In this document: piece after piece, positions 37,442 through 46,600 of the stretch
Layout of the letters: each line of letters starts with the position of its first letter
How positions within the stretch are numbered: the stretch's first letter is position 1
Position numbers and translations under genes: made by a program
Source of the DNA: Chryseobacterium sp. JAH
GTDB lineage: Bacteria > Bacteroidota > Bacteroidia > Flavobacteriales > Weeksellaceae
DNA: 64,000 nt
Reading direction: 5' to 3'
Assembly (NCBI RefSeq): GCF_001507335.1
Contig: NZ_LMAH01000001.1
Coordinates: 310,001 to 374,000, forward strand
Notes under the pieces: model-generated
The model's input: the letters and a program-made list of their open reading frames with translations, nothing else
Databases searched by the model: none
Told to the model about the DNA's origin: nothing

Positions 37442-38362
37442 TTGAATATTTTCAAAAATTTTAAAGATTACCACTCAGAAAAGCCTTTAGCATTGTCTCT
37501 AGGCATGTTTGACGGAGTTCATCTTGGCCATAAATATATTATCGACGAGCTGAAGAAGGTGGGTTCTGAGAATAATCTAGAAACGGCAATCCTTACTTTT
37601 TGGCCGCATCCGAGGTTTGTTTTTAATCCAAATGAAGATTTAAAACTTCTCAATACCATTGAGGAAAAGAAATTTCGGATGGAAAAATACAGTATCCACA
37701 ATTTATTTGTAAAAGAATTTGATGATGAATTCAGAAACCTTACCGGAGAAGAATTCGTCCGTCAGATTTTAGTTGAGAAATTAAATGTAAAATATTTAAT
37801 TATCGGTTATGACCATTCATTCGGTAAAAATAAAAGCGGAAATTTTGAATTGCTTCAAAAACTCTCAACAGAGCTTGATTTTGAGGTCGAACAAATGGAA
37901 GCGATCAACATTCACGAGAATAATATCAGTTCTACAAAGATCAGAAATGCCCTTTTAGCCGGAAATATAAAAGAAGCCAACGAAATGCTGGGTTACTCCT
38001 ACTCGATTTCCGGAACGGTGGTTCATGGGAAGAAACTAGGCAGAACGATTGGTTATCCAACGGCTAATATTTCAACTGATTCAATCAAGCTGCTACCCAA
38101 AAAAGGAGCCTACATTGTTGAAGTTTTTGTAAAAGATCAGCAGTACAAAGGAATGTTGAGTGTGGGAACCAATCCTACAGTGAACGGAGAAAAACTAACT
38201 GTTGAAGTTTATATTCTCGATTTTAACGGAGATCTTTACGATGAAACAATTACTGTGAAATTCAGAGATTTTCTGCATGAGGAAATTAAATTTGAAGGTT
38301 TAGAAAAACTCGTTGAAAAACTGGATGAAGATAAAAGATTAACTGAAGAATTTCAGTTTTAG
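37442..38362 (+). CDS. ribF: Bifunctional riboflavin kinase/FAD synthetase
   Basis: A 306-residue enzyme that phosphorylates riboflavin to FMN and adenylates FMN to FAD. The N-terminal FAD synthetase domain has SLGMFDGVHLGHKYI and TFWPHPRFVF; later NNISSTKIRNAL completes the nucleotidyltransferase signature. The C-terminal kinase domain has GKKLGRTIGYPTANI and VGTNPTVNG. An ATG at 37400 is in frame, but it lies before the -7 box at 37415-37422 and cannot be on the transcript from it; the TTG at 37442, directly before NIFKNFKDY, is preferred. The gene is monocistronic. Confidence 0.94.
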   Translation: MNIFKNFKDYHSEKPLALSLGMFDGVHLGHKYIIDELKKVGSENNLETAILTFWPHPRFVFNPNEDLKLLNTIEEKKFRMEKYSIHNLFVKEFDDEFRNLTGEEFVRQILVEKLNVKYLIIGYDHSFGKNKSGNFELLQKLSTELDFEVEQMEAINIHENNISSTKIRNALLAGNIKEANEMLGYSYSISGTVVHGKKLGRTIGYPTANISTDSIKLLPKKGAYIVEVFVKDQQYKGMLSVGTNPTVNGEKLTVEVYILDFNGDLYDETITVKFRDFLHEEIKFEGLEKLVEKLDEDKRLTEEFQF

Positions 38363-38370
38363 AAAATAAA

Positions 38371-38399
38371 AAAATGCTTACAGATTCTGTAAGCATTTT
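38371..38399. terminator. Bidirectional intrinsic terminator
   Basis: A perfect 13-bp stem (AAAATGCTTACAG / CTGTAAGCATTTT) with a three-base loop between the convergent ribF and transglutaminase genes. Confidence 0.88.
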
Positions 38400-38403
38400 C
38401 GTT

Positions 38404-41400
38404 TTATTTGTAACCTAATATTTGATTTTCTGAATTAATTGCGTCTTCCACAAACTTCTTAAATTCAGGATACTGTTCTTTTTTAATATTATCCCAAGGA
38501 GTGTTCGCAGTTCTGGTAATTTTTAACTTATTATTTTTCTGCAAATCATAATTAATGGTATATCTGAAGTTTTGATAAGCCAGCGTTTTATTCTCAGGAA
38601 TCTCAATAAACTTCATAGTTTCCGGAATATTCAGATATACTTCTTCATTATATTCATTCTGTTTCTCATATTTCGTATACAGAATGTCAGTATTTCGATT
38701 CTCGGTAGCAACAATACTTTTGGTGAAAGGCTTCGTCACAAAAGGAATTTTCATGATTTTCAAGCTTCCTACAGATTGCGGTTTATCGTTAATATTAAAC
38801 TGAACTTCGTACGCAAGTGGTTTGGCAGAAAGATCTTTTCCTTCAATTAATTTCACCGATTTTACATTGATGACTTTATCTAGAATAGACCCAAATTCTT
38901 CCTCTACATTTTTCTTTCTGTAATCATCCGTCTGCTCATCCTGAAAGAAATTGTTGTAATAACTCTTGGTTTCCCCCATCACATACTGTTTCGTGAAAAA
39001 ATTCTGATCATCACCATTGATATTCACTTCGCTGACGGTTTTAAATAGGTTTTTGGTATTGTTTTCTGTAGAAATTTCAATTAAATCTTTATGACTCGCT
39101 CCAGACTTTTCAATGTCTACAAGAAGTGCTTTTGCCTTATAATTGGTTAATACTGCAGAATTGAAAGGTAAATATTTATCTGTCATTTCCAGATAACTTT
39201 CTTTTCCGTCGAGCTTCACTTTTACGATGCAGTGATTGAAGCTCAGGTTCGGAAGAAGCAGTCTTTGCGGTGAGTTGTTATTGGTTTGTACAAGAACCAA
39301 ATTAGATTTCAAGCCAGCCTGATTTCCTAAAATAACAAAAAGCGTAGATAAATCTTTGCAATCTCCCAGTTTAGTAACCAAAGTTTTGGAAGGCTTCTGA
39401 GGAATCTGACCACTCTGACGGAAATCCAGCGAACTGTATGTTACATTTTTTTCAATATAGTTATAGATCTTTTCAGCTTTTTCTGTTTCATTCATGCTGG
39501 CAAAGCCATTAGGGAAAATTTCTTTGAAAGCTTTATCCACTATTTTATCGGAGACCATACTTTTTCTGGCAACATCGGCATACCAGTTTGAAATTTCGTT
39601 CCAAGTTTTTATGGAGTTCGCAGTTACAGAAATTGTAGCATCATAATAGCTTGGTCCATAGTTTTCATCAAGATTAATTTCTGCTAAATCATTAAGCTTC
39701 CAGGTCTGAGATACTTTGTTTCCTACTTTTTTCTTTGTTGATACTACTTCTCGGTTCAGACTTTTTACCTGATAATCCATATTCTCCGGGGTGATAACGG
39801 TAAATATTGATTCTGTTACCGGATATTCTGAGTTGAAATAGGAGCTCACATTAAAATCTTTATTAAATCTCCCATTATTACGCTCTATATTTTCTTTCTG
39901 AATAAGCACGACGTCACCAACCGCAAGATTGGTAAAGACAATTTGATCTTCAGACTTTTCCCCAGGAATGATACTTCCGTTTGATTTAATGATTTCAGAT
40001 TTCAGAACTTTGTCGTAATAATTGATGTAATATTCTTTTATCTCCTCAATACCTTTATCAGAAGTAATTTCATACACATAGGTACTTCTTTTCTTGATTC
40101 CTCCTTCCGGGTAAACATCCACAATATATTCGTCAAGTAAAGTGGTAACTCCTTTTTTACCTTTTCCACCTTTGTTTCTACGCTCCGCAACCAATTTATA
40201 TAAATCTTTAATGGCGACCTGATCAATGGCGTCCGGCGTATTGTCGAGATCGCGTATCAACTGGTGCATCTGATCATTTTGTGTGTTGTGCGAAAGAGAC
40301 AACTTTGCAAATTTTATAGCTTCAGCTTTTTTATTTTGCTTCGCAAGAATTTCTGCCTTTGCAGCCAGCAAAGTATATGAGTATGGGAAATTTCCTAATG
40401 CATTATCTAATTCCTGCATTACTTCTGGATTTTGTACGTCATCATCAATCAGAGCAACATATTGGCTTCTCAAAGAATTAATAGATGGATAAAGCTCCAG
40501 ATACTTTTTAAGTAGTTTTTTTTGATCTTCAATTCTGTTTGCTTTTTCATAATAGGCATACAGCATATTCATCACTTCGGGACTGTTTTTTACAGCTAAA
40601 GCATCTTCGAATTTTTTAATAGTAGAACTTTGATCTTTTTTCTCAGAATCTTCAAGTACAGTAAATACTGAAAAAAGTTTTTCGTTATTGGCAAAACTCT
40701 TTTTAAGATTTGTGATATGTTTCTGTGCGGTCACCATATCTCGATTTCTCATGGCGATAACCACATCAAAAAACTCGGCCATGCTTTTAGCCTTGGTTTT
40801 ACTAAGAATGCCTTTATATTTTTCAATATCCTGAATCGGTGTATTTTCATACATATCACGATCCATCATTTTCAGGAAAGGAATAAGGAAATACTCAGCA
40901 TCATCAAGTTCAATATTTTTGAATATTTCTGCTACTTTTTCAGAATCATCGAGATTATCGTAATACCTTATGAGCAACCCTTGAACAAATGAAGATTTGG
41001 GGTATGTTTTTACAAAACCGTCGATCAGCTCTTTAGCCTGTTCGTTTTGAGAGTTGTTTAAATATCCTGAAGCTAAAAGATATTTATAAAAGAAGCTTTT
41101 AGGATTCGCTTTTATTTCATCCTTAAGAAAAGCTTCAAAACGCAATGGTAATTCTTTGGGTTGAAGCTGGCTCAATGTTGACTTTTGATAATCTTGATAA
41201 ACATCAAAATATTTCAGATCTGAAATTTTCTGATACTGACTATTCATTGGAACGACCATAAATGCATTCTTGGTATCCTTTGCATCAAATTTAAACAGAA
41301 GCCTGTTCATTCCCTTGGGCAGATTGACTTCTACAATATGTGATCCAAGGTTGGTATACCCTTCGCTGGTACTCGATAAAATTTCTGTATCATTTAAGAA

Positions 41401-42153
41401 CAATCTGAACTCAGAGTTTGTATCCACTTCCAGAAACATTCTTCTTTCTACAGGATTTTCGATAAAGGATTGTGAGTAAACAATTCCTCTTCCATATTCC
41501 AGCTCGTTCATAAAGAATTCAAAACCGTCATTGGATGGGAATTTTCTGTTGTACCAGCCTACATTTCCAAAACTGTCTGCATTGAAAAGTTTATCGTTTT
41601 TGGCATAACGCTCAGGTTCGTACTCATTATAAAGTCCGCTGCCATTCAGGTTTTCAAAAACACCGGCAAATTGCCATTTATCAATTCGTCCAATTTTTTT
41701 GATGCTGTTATCAGCTTTTTCGTACCTGTTGCGTATCCTGTCTAATGTAGCTTTTACTTCTAAAACCGTTGTCATATCACTGTAAACAGGTGCATCTGCA
41801 AGAAGATCCGTGCGAGAATAAGAATAGTCATCGAAAGACGCATCACTTTCACCAAAAACAAATTTTCTGTGCGAAATCGGATAAAAATACGCTTCTTCTG
41901 GATTGAGTGTGATAAGGTTTTTTATAAATGAATCATCAAACACAATTTCCCCCATTTCTTCATCGATAACGGCGTCCAGAAAAAGGTTTTCAAAATCTTT
42001 AAGCTGATCTTTCTTCAGATTTTTGTCGTAAAAATTTCTGGCATCCAATCTCTTATTTTCGAGTAGAAGTTCCCAGGTTTTCGTCTGCTCTTTGGTCTGC
42101 GCAAATGCATTCACAGACAGAAAGAAGACTGCAGAAATAAATATTTTCCTCAT
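38404..42153 (-). CDS. Large exported protein with DUF3857 and transglutaminase-like domains
   Basis: A 1249-residue protein with a signal peptide (ending NAFAQ). The N-terminal third holds a jelly-roll-like carbohydrate-binding-type segment (about 155-310), then a long stretch of TPR-like helices (about 340-640). DUF3857 (about 650-850) precedes a transglutaminase-like core with Cys in LGDCKDLSTLF (about 932), His in FNHCIVKV and Asp in EMTDKYLPF. The residues fit a Cys-His-Asp triad, so a peptidase or amidase activity in the periplasm is possible. The C-terminal 200 residues are beta-rich. It has its own terminator. The target is unknown. Confidence 0.85.
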   Translation of the reverse strand: MRKIFISAVFFLSVNAFAQTKEQTKTWELLLENKRLDARNFYDKNLKKDQLKDFENLFLDAVIDEEMGEIVFDDSFIKNLITLNPEEAYFYPISHRKFVFGESDASFDDYSYSRTDLLADAPVYSDMTTVLEVKATLDRIRNRYEKADNSIKKIGRIDKWQFAGVFENLNGSGLYNEYEPERYAKNDKLFNADSFGNVGWYNRKFPSNDGFEFFMNELEYGRGIVYSQSFIENPVERRMFLEVDTNSEFRLFLNDTEILSSTSEGYTNLGSHIVEVNLPKGMNRLLFKFDAKDTKNAFMVVPMNSQYQKISDLKYFDVYQDYQKSTLSQLQPKELPLRFEAFLKDEIKANPKSFFYKYLLASGYLNNSQNEQAKELIDGFVKTYPKSSFVQGLLIRYYDNLDDSEKVAEIFKNIELDDAEYFLIPFLKMMDRDMYENTPIQDIEKYKGILSKTKAKSMAEFFDVVIAMRNRDMVTAQKHITNLKKSFANNEKLFSVFTVLEDSEKKDQSSTIKKFEDALAVKNSPEVMNMLYAYYEKANRIEDQKKLLKKYLELYPSINSLRSQYVALIDDDVQNPEVMQELDNALGNFPYSYTLLAAKAEILAKQNKKAEAIKFAKLSLSHNTQNDQMHQLIRDLDNTPDAIDQVAIKDLYKLVAERRNKGGKGKKGVTTLLDEYIVDVYPEGGIKKRSTYVYEITSDKGIEEIKEYYINYYDKVLKSEIIKSNGSIIPGEKSEDQIVFTNLAVGDVVLIQKENIERNNGRFNKDFNVSSYFNSEYPVTESIFTVITPENMDYQVKSLNREVVSTKKKVGNKVSQTWKLNDLAEINLDENYGPSYYDATISVTANSIKTWNEISNWYADVARKSMVSDKIVDKAFKEIFPNGFASMNETEKAEKIYNYIEKNVTYSSLDFRQSGQIPQKPSKTLVTKLGDCKDLSTLFVILGNQAGLKSNLVLVQTNNNSPQRLLLPNLSFNHCIVKVKLDGKESYLEMTDKYLPFNSAVLTNYKAKALLVDIEKSGASHKDLIEISTENNTKNLFKTVSEVNINGDDQNFFTKQYVMGETKSYYNNFFQDEQTDDYRKKNVEEEFGSILDKVINVKSVKLIEGKDLSAKPLAYEVQFNINDKPQSVGSLKIMKIPFVTKPFTKSIVATENRNTDILYTKYEKQNEYNEEVYLNIPETMKFIEIPENKTLAYQNFRYTINYDLQKNNKLKITRTANTPWDNIKKEQYPEFKKFVEDAINSENQILGYK

Positions 42154-42168
42154 ATTTTATATTTCTTT

Positions 42169-42522
42169 TTAAGAATTAATGATGGCATTTTGAATTTTCT
42201 TGGTTAGAGATTTAAAAACAAGATCATAAGAATCATCAATAAGTTGAAGAATGAGTTCTTTTTTCAGACCATCCAGAGAAACAGAATTCCAATGAGTTTT
42301 GTTCATGTGGTAAGCTCCCGTGATTTGCGGATGCTGTTCACGAAGTTCTGCACTCCATTCTGGATCAGTTTTTACCGCAATCGTTAAAGGCTGTTTGTCT
42401 AATGACATAAGCAGAAACATTTTTGCTCCCACTTTCATGACCAACGTTTCCTTGTCAAAAGGGAATGTTTCTGTCACGCCTTTTTGAGCCAGGCAATAGT
42501 CTAAAATTTCGTTCGCATCCAT
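42169..42522 (-). CDS. MmcQ/YjbR family protein
   Basis: A 117-residue protein with the family features LDYCLAQKGVTETFPFDKETLVMKVGAKMF, a PLTIAVKTDPEW segment and HMNKTHWNSVSLDG near the C-terminus. The fold resembles CyaY; DNA binding is proposed for relatives, but the function is uncertain. The frame opens to 42621, but the family N-terminus (MDANEILDYC) starts at 42522. Its stop lies 15 bp upstream of the start codon of the large transglutaminase gene on the same strand, so they may be cotranscribed. Confidence 0.88.
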   Translation of the reverse strand: MDANEILDYCLAQKGVTETFPFDKETLVMKVGAKMFLLMSLDKQPLTIAVKTDPEWSAELREQHPQITGAYHMNKTHWNSVSLDGLKKELILQLIDDSYDLVFKSLTKKIQNAIINS

Positions 42523-42641
42523 GAATAATTGAGTAAAAAATGATTGGTAATGATTAATTAATAATTTTTTAACCTTTGGTCTAAAATTAGTAAATTTAAT
42601 GGAGAAAATTATATATCTCACATCATCAAATCAAAATTATT

Positions 42642-43298
42642 ATGAAAGCTTTGGTCATCGGTGCAACAGGCGCTACAGGAAAAGATTTGGTTAAACAGTT
42701 ATTAAATGACAAAGACTTTGAGCAGGTAGACGTTTTTGTAAGAAAACCGTTAAACATAGAAAACAAAAAATTAAATACTCATGTGGTCGATTTCGAGAGA
42801 CCTGAAGACTGGAAAGATGCTGTAAAAGGTGACGTTGCTTTTTCATGTCTAGGAACGACCTTAAAAGATGCGGGAAGCAAAGAAGCCCAAAGAAAAGTTG
42901 ATTACGATTATCAATTTCAGTTTGCAAAAGTGGCCAAAGAGAACAATGTTGAAGATTATATTTTAGTCTCGGCTTACGGAGCTAATCCGCAGTCTAAAAT
43001 TTTCTATTCTAAAATGAAGGGTGAGCTGGAGGATGCCGTGAGAAAACTTCATTTTAATAAAATCACCATTTTCAAACCTGGAATGCTCGAAAGAAAAGAT
43101 TCTGAAAGATCAGGTGAAGTTTTGGGAAGCAGAATCATCAAATTTGCCAACAAACTTGGTCTTTTCGAAAGCCAAAAACCTTTGCCTACAGATATTTTAG
43201 CGAAAGCAATGATTAATTCAAGCAAAATAAAAAGTAACGGTTACTCGAGTATTAAACTGGGGAATATTTTTGGTTTTGCGGAGAAAACTAATGAATAG
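42642..43298 (+). CDS. NAD(P)-binding atypical SDR oxidoreductase
   Basis: A 218-residue Rossmann protein starting ALVIGATGATGKDLV (GxxGxxG) with SCLGTT, a SAYGANPQSKIFYSKMKGELE segment that holds the Tyr-x3-Lys pair, and FKPGMLERKDSERSGE. This is the TIP30/HTATIP2-like group of atypical SDRs, which often have no known substrate. It is divergent from the MmcQ gene with 119 bp between starts, and monocistronic. Confidence 0.87.
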   Translation: MKALVIGATGATGKDLVKQLLNDKDFEQVDVFVRKPLNIENKKLNTHVVDFERPEDWKDAVKGDVAFSCLGTTLKDAGSKEAQRKVDYDYQFQFAKVAKENNVEDYILVSAYGANPQSKIFYSKMKGELEDAVRKLHFNKITIFKPGMLERKDSERSGEVLGSRIIKFANKLGLFESQKPLPTDILAKAMINSSKIKSNGYSSIKLGNIFGFAEKTNE

Positions 43299-43407
43299 TT
43301 AAGCGGTAAACCCGGTAAAAAGATTCGTAAGTTCAGATTGCTGTAAAACAAGTCCTTTGCCGGCAATCTTTGTTGGGCACGGTCTGTCAATGAATTTTAA
43401 AATATTA

Positions 43408-44205
43408 TTATGAAAAATATTCTTTTAGTTTATTTTTCAAATCGTCAGGAATCGTATTTTTATTTTTTATTTTATCGTAATTCTTTTTAGCTTTATTTTT
43501 TAACTTTTCATCATTGGTTTCTACTGCAACTTTCATCTGCGTCAAAACATAGGTTGCTAAATAACCCTCATCTTTTTTATACGTTGAGAAAACATCATCT
43601 AAGTAAGGCAATGCTGTCTTATACTCTTCTTTAAAAGTATACAAAATTCCGAAGAGATATTTAACATCGGTTTTAACACCACCTTGATTCTGATACAATT
43701 TTTCTGCGGTCTTCAAGTTGCTGAGTCCGTTATCAAAATCACCAATGACGATCGCCGTATTTGCAATTCCATAATAACCTTCTGGGTTTTCAGGAAAATG
43801 GGTTATCATCTGCTGGTATTTTTTACGCGATAAATCCACAGCGCCCAACCGAAATGCAGAAACAGCTAAATTCATTTTGAAAATTGGTGCTTTGTTCTGC
43901 GCTAAACTGTCTGCCATGTAGTACATCGTGACCGCTTCCTTCTGCATATCCTGAAGTCTGAAAAGATATCCTGCCATAAAATAGGCATCACAGTATTCCT
44001 TGTCTTCTTCAATAGTTTTCATCAGCATCTTTGTTGCACCCGCATAATATTTCGGAAACTGCAAGGCTAAAATTGCCGCATCAAACTGTTTTTTAGATTC
44101 CGCTTTCTTTGGAGTGCAATAATTTGTCTTTCCTAAAAAATAAGGATCCTGCGAAAAAGCACTCACAGAAAAGACAAAAAACAAAATGGTCAGTAGTTTT
44201 TTCAT
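43408..44205 (-). CDS. Exported TPR protein
   Basis: A 265-residue protein with a signal peptide (ending SAFS) and about five tetratricopeptide-like helix pairs from residue 40 on (for example AYFMAGYLFRLQDMQKEAVTMYYMA, FRLGAVDLSRKKYQQMI, GYYGIANTAIVIGDFDNGLSNL). It is probably periplasmic and works in protein-protein contact. It lies downstream of glutathione peroxidase but behind a terminator. Confidence 0.8.
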   Translation of the reverse strand: MKKLLTILFFVFSVSAFSQDPYFLGKTNYCTPKKAESKKQFDAAILALQFPKYYAGATKMLMKTIEEDKEYCDAYFMAGYLFRLQDMQKEAVTMYYMADSLAQNKAPIFKMNLAVSAFRLGAVDLSRKKYQQMITHFPENPEGYYGIANTAIVIGDFDNGLSNLKTAEKLYQNQGGVKTDVKYLFGILYTFKEEYKTALPYLDDVFSTYKKDEGYLATYVLTQMKVAVETNDEKLKNKAKKNYDKIKNKNTIPDDLKNKLKEYFS

Positions 44206-44218
44206 ATTTAAAAATAAA

Positions 44219-44242
44219 AAAGTGGATTAAAAAATCCACTTT
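44219..44242 (-). terminator. Intrinsic terminator of the glutathione peroxidase gene
   Basis: A perfect 10-bp stem (AAAGTGGATT / AATCCACTTT) with a four-base loop and a T run on the minus strand. Confidence 0.82.
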
Positions 44243-44267
44243 ATAAATGTAATCAATTATTTTAGAT

Positions 44268-44846
44268 CTACTTCAAATATTTCGTAATCGCCTCATCAGT
44301 AGGTTTAGTAGTACTGATAAATGAATCTACTAACTTACCATTTTCATCCACCAAAAATTTAGTGAAATTCCAAAGGATGCTAGTGTTTTTTACTCCGTTG
44401 AGTTCTTTTTCAGTCAGATATTTGAAAATCGGTGCCGTGTCATCACCTTTTACAGAAACTTTTGCTGCTAAAGGAAATGTTACACCAAAATTCTTCTGAC
44501 AAAATGCTCCGATTTCAACGTTTGAACCAGGCTCCTGCCCTCCAAAATTGTTGGCAGGAAATCCTATCACAACCAATTTGTCTTTATATTCGTTTGATAA
44601 TTTTTCAAGGTCAGCATATTGTGGTGTAAAACCACATTCTGACGCTGTATTCACAATAAGAATTTTCTTTCCCCTGAAGTCGGCAAAATTGATTTCTTTC
44701 CCTTCTTCAAGCGCTTCTACCTTGTAATCGTATATTGTTTTTCCCATAAGTTCTTTACTTTTAGCTTTAGAAACATCTGTCTTTTTCGGAGCACAGCTGT
44801 TGAAGAATGCTACGCAAGAAAGTAATATTAAAAAGATCTTTTTCAT
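44268..44846 (-). CDS. Glutathione peroxidase-like lipoprotein (thiol peroxidase)
   Basis: A 192-residue peroxidase anchored by a lipoprotein signal (lipobox FNSC, Cys at residue 18). The peroxidatic Cys is in NTASECGFTPQY, with Gln/Trp partners in GFPANNFGGQEPG and LWNFTKFLVD; a second Cys in GAFCQKNFGV can act as resolving Cys, which points to thioredoxin rather than glutathione as the reductant. It would remove peroxides at the periplasmic face. The gene is 36 bp after the LolA-like gene, likely in one operon. Confidence 0.9.
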   Translation of the reverse strand: MKKIFLILLSCVAFFNSCAPKKTDVSKAKSKELMGKTIYDYKVEALEEGKEINFADFRGKKILIVNTASECGFTPQYADLEKLSNEYKDKLVVIGFPANNFGGQEPGSNVEIGAFCQKNFGVTFPLAAKVSVKGDDTAPIFKYLTEKELNGVKNTSILWNFTKFLVDENGKLVDSFISTTKPTDEAITKYLK

Positions 44847-44882
44847 TTATTTTACAGCTCTGCTGCTATTTTCATTTAATTA

Positions 44883-45545
44883 TTAAAACTTAAAAATATG
44901 GGCAGGAAATACTTTATTGATCTCCACTTTATTCAATAGGATCACATAGTCGCCATCTTTTTTTGCACTTGAAGATTCTATTCTGAAAGGCATTACTAAA
45001 TTACCTACTTTTTTATAATCTGAATAGGTTAAACTTTCTTCTTTTTTGATTTCTTTCAGAAGCATAAAAGACTTGGTATCAAAATAATAGTAATTTTTAT
45101 TTACATTTTTAGTTAATTCCACTTTGTGGCAGTAAATATCTCCTACTTTTTCTTTGCCTAAATATTTTGCCTCAAAACCTTTGTTCTCCCAATCGATAAA
45201 ATCATTATCAAAACTTTCTGAAATATACTCCGGATAAACCTGAAGTTTATTGGTTGCATAATTCATTGCATATCCTTTATTTCCGTCGTATCCTTCGATT
45301 GCAGTATCTTTTCCGTTGATGGTCAGAACCGTTTTCGTTAAATTGGGTCTTTGTTGATAAATTTTAATTGGATATTCATCTTTAATTCCCAAGATTACCT
45401 TCCCTTGAAGTAAAACTGAATTCAGAAGCTTCCAACCTGTCAATCCTCCGGATAATTCGATGTTTTTATCAATGATTTCTTTAGCAGTCTGAGCAAAAGA
45501 TAGTTGCGAAAATATAAGGACGAATACTGTAAGTAATTTCTTCAT
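44883..45545 (-). CDS. LolA-like exported protein
   Basis: A 220-residue protein with a signal peptide (ending SFAQ) and a beta-rich body typical of the LolA/LppX/DUF4292-like half-barrel fold: GYDGNKGYAMNYATNKLQVYP, YCHKVELTK, YYYFDTKSFMLLKE and YKKVGNLVMPFRIE. Proteins of this shape carry or sense lipids or lipoproteins between membranes. Assignment rests on this pattern only. It lies between kdsB and the peroxidase on the same strand. Confidence 0.65.
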   Translation of the reverse strand: MKKLLTVFVLIFSQLSFAQTAKEIIDKNIELSGGLTGWKLLNSVLLQGKVILGIKDEYPIKIYQQRPNLTKTVLTINGKDTAIEGYDGNKGYAMNYATNKLQVYPEYISESFDNDFIDWENKGFEAKYLGKEKVGDIYCHKVELTKNVNKNYYYFDTKSFMLLKEIKKEESLTYSDYKKVGNLVMPFRIESSSAKKDGDYVILLNKVEINKVFPAHIFKF

Positions 45546-45662
45546 TCAATCAATTTTATCAAGTCAAATATAAGGTTTTTTTAATTTGAAAATTTTAAAA
45601 TGAGGCAATTTGAAAATGGGAGCCTGCACATAATATTTACAAATTATCTAATCACCAAATTT

Positions 45663-46385
45663 TTAAATCAACTTTTTCGCCTTCTCCAAATCCTCCGGTG
45701 TATCAATTCCAACTCCAATAAAATTGGTTTCGATCAGCTTGATTTTCATACCATACTCCAGATAACGGATGCACTCTATTTTTTCTGAAATTTCCAAAGG
45801 TTTCATTTCCAATTTTGAAAATTGAAGCAACGCATGTTTTCTGAAAGCATAAACACCGATATGTTTAAAATAATCTACACCATAAGTAATTTCTCGGTGA
45901 AAGGGAATTACAGAACGACTAAAATACAAAGCAAAACCATTATTATCGGTAATCACTTTTACATTATTCGGATTCTCAATTTCTTCTTTTTCGTGAAGTT
46001 TTATTTTTAGTGAAGCTAAAGAAATTTCCTGATTATCATCTTCTTTAAAAACCTGAATCAATTGCTTTAAAGGTTCTAATTTTAAAAACGGTTCGTCACC
46101 CTGAACGTTAATCACAATATCACAATCAATATTCTGCACAGCTTCTGCTATTCGGTCGCTTCCGGTTTCGTGTTGTCCTGTCATTACTGCTTTTCCGCCA
46201 TGATTTTGAATTTCATTAAAGATCAGTTCAGAATCTGTTGCTACAAAAACTTCATCAAAAAGTCCGGTTTCCACAACATTTTGGTAGGTCGTTGTAATGA
46301 CTGTTTTTTCACCCAAAATCTGCATCAGCTTTCCGGGAAAACGGCTGGCTTCATAGCGCGCAGGAATGACAGCGATAATTTTCAT
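45663..46385 (-). CDS. kdsB: 3-deoxy-manno-octulosonate cytidylyltransferase
   Basis: A 240-residue enzyme that activates KDO as CMP-KDO for LPS core synthesis. Motifs: [16 protein letters not shown] (nucleotide binding), [30 protein letters not shown] and [12 protein letters not shown]. All fit the family length and order. It complements kdsA in the same window. It is the first gene of a leftward group; a GC-rich structured region lies directly upstream. Confidence 0.95.
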   Translation of the reverse strand: MKIIAVIPARYEASRFPGKLMQILGEKTVITTTYQNVVETGLFDEVFVATDSELIFNEIQNHGGKAVMTGQHETGSDRIAEAVQNIDCDIVINVQGDEPFLKLEPLKQLIQVFKEDDNQEISLASLKIKLHEKEEIENPNNVKVITDNNGFALYFSRSVIPFHREITYGVDYFKHIGVYAFRKHALLQFSKLEMKPLEISEKIECIRYLEYGMKIKLIETNFIGVGIDTPEDLEKAKKLI

Positions 46386-46440
46386 TGTATTAATTTCTTT
46401 TTTTTCTAATTAATTTTGGTTGTTCAACGTCGAATCTCAC

Positions 46441-46520
46441 GCAGCCCGACTTGAGCGGAGCTATTTTTGCCGAACATCGAGAAGGCAAAAAAGCGGGAGC
46501 GGAAGGCGGAAATAGCTGCC
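46441..46520. repeat. GC-rich structured intergenic element
   Basis: An 80-bp block much richer in G+C than its surroundings, with nested inverted repeats: GCAGC (46441) / GCTGC (46515), GCTATTT (46460) / AAATAGC (46510), and GCTATTTTTGCC / GGCAAAAAAGC forming an inner hairpin. It has no open reading frame. It may be a dispersed repeat or structured RNA; I recall similar blocks in Chryseobacterium intergenic regions but cannot verify this here. Confidence 0.55.
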
Positions 46521-46556
46521 CAAAATAATTCTATTCAAAATAGTGAATAGAAATAA

Positions 46557-46587
46557 AAATTGCCGAAGTAAAAACTTTCGGCAATTT
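46557..46587 (-). terminator. Intrinsic terminator of the VIT/VWA gene
   Basis: A perfect 11-bp stem (AAATTGCCGAA / TTCGGCAATTT) 14 bases after the stop codon, A/T-rich outside the stem. Confidence 0.8.
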
Positions 46588-46600
46588 AGTATGATTTTAA

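Noticed and set aside
43335..43369. Hairpin AGATTGC / GCAATCT as a terminator
   Set aside because: The stem is 7 bp with a 21-base loop and there is no proper T run; too weak to annotate.
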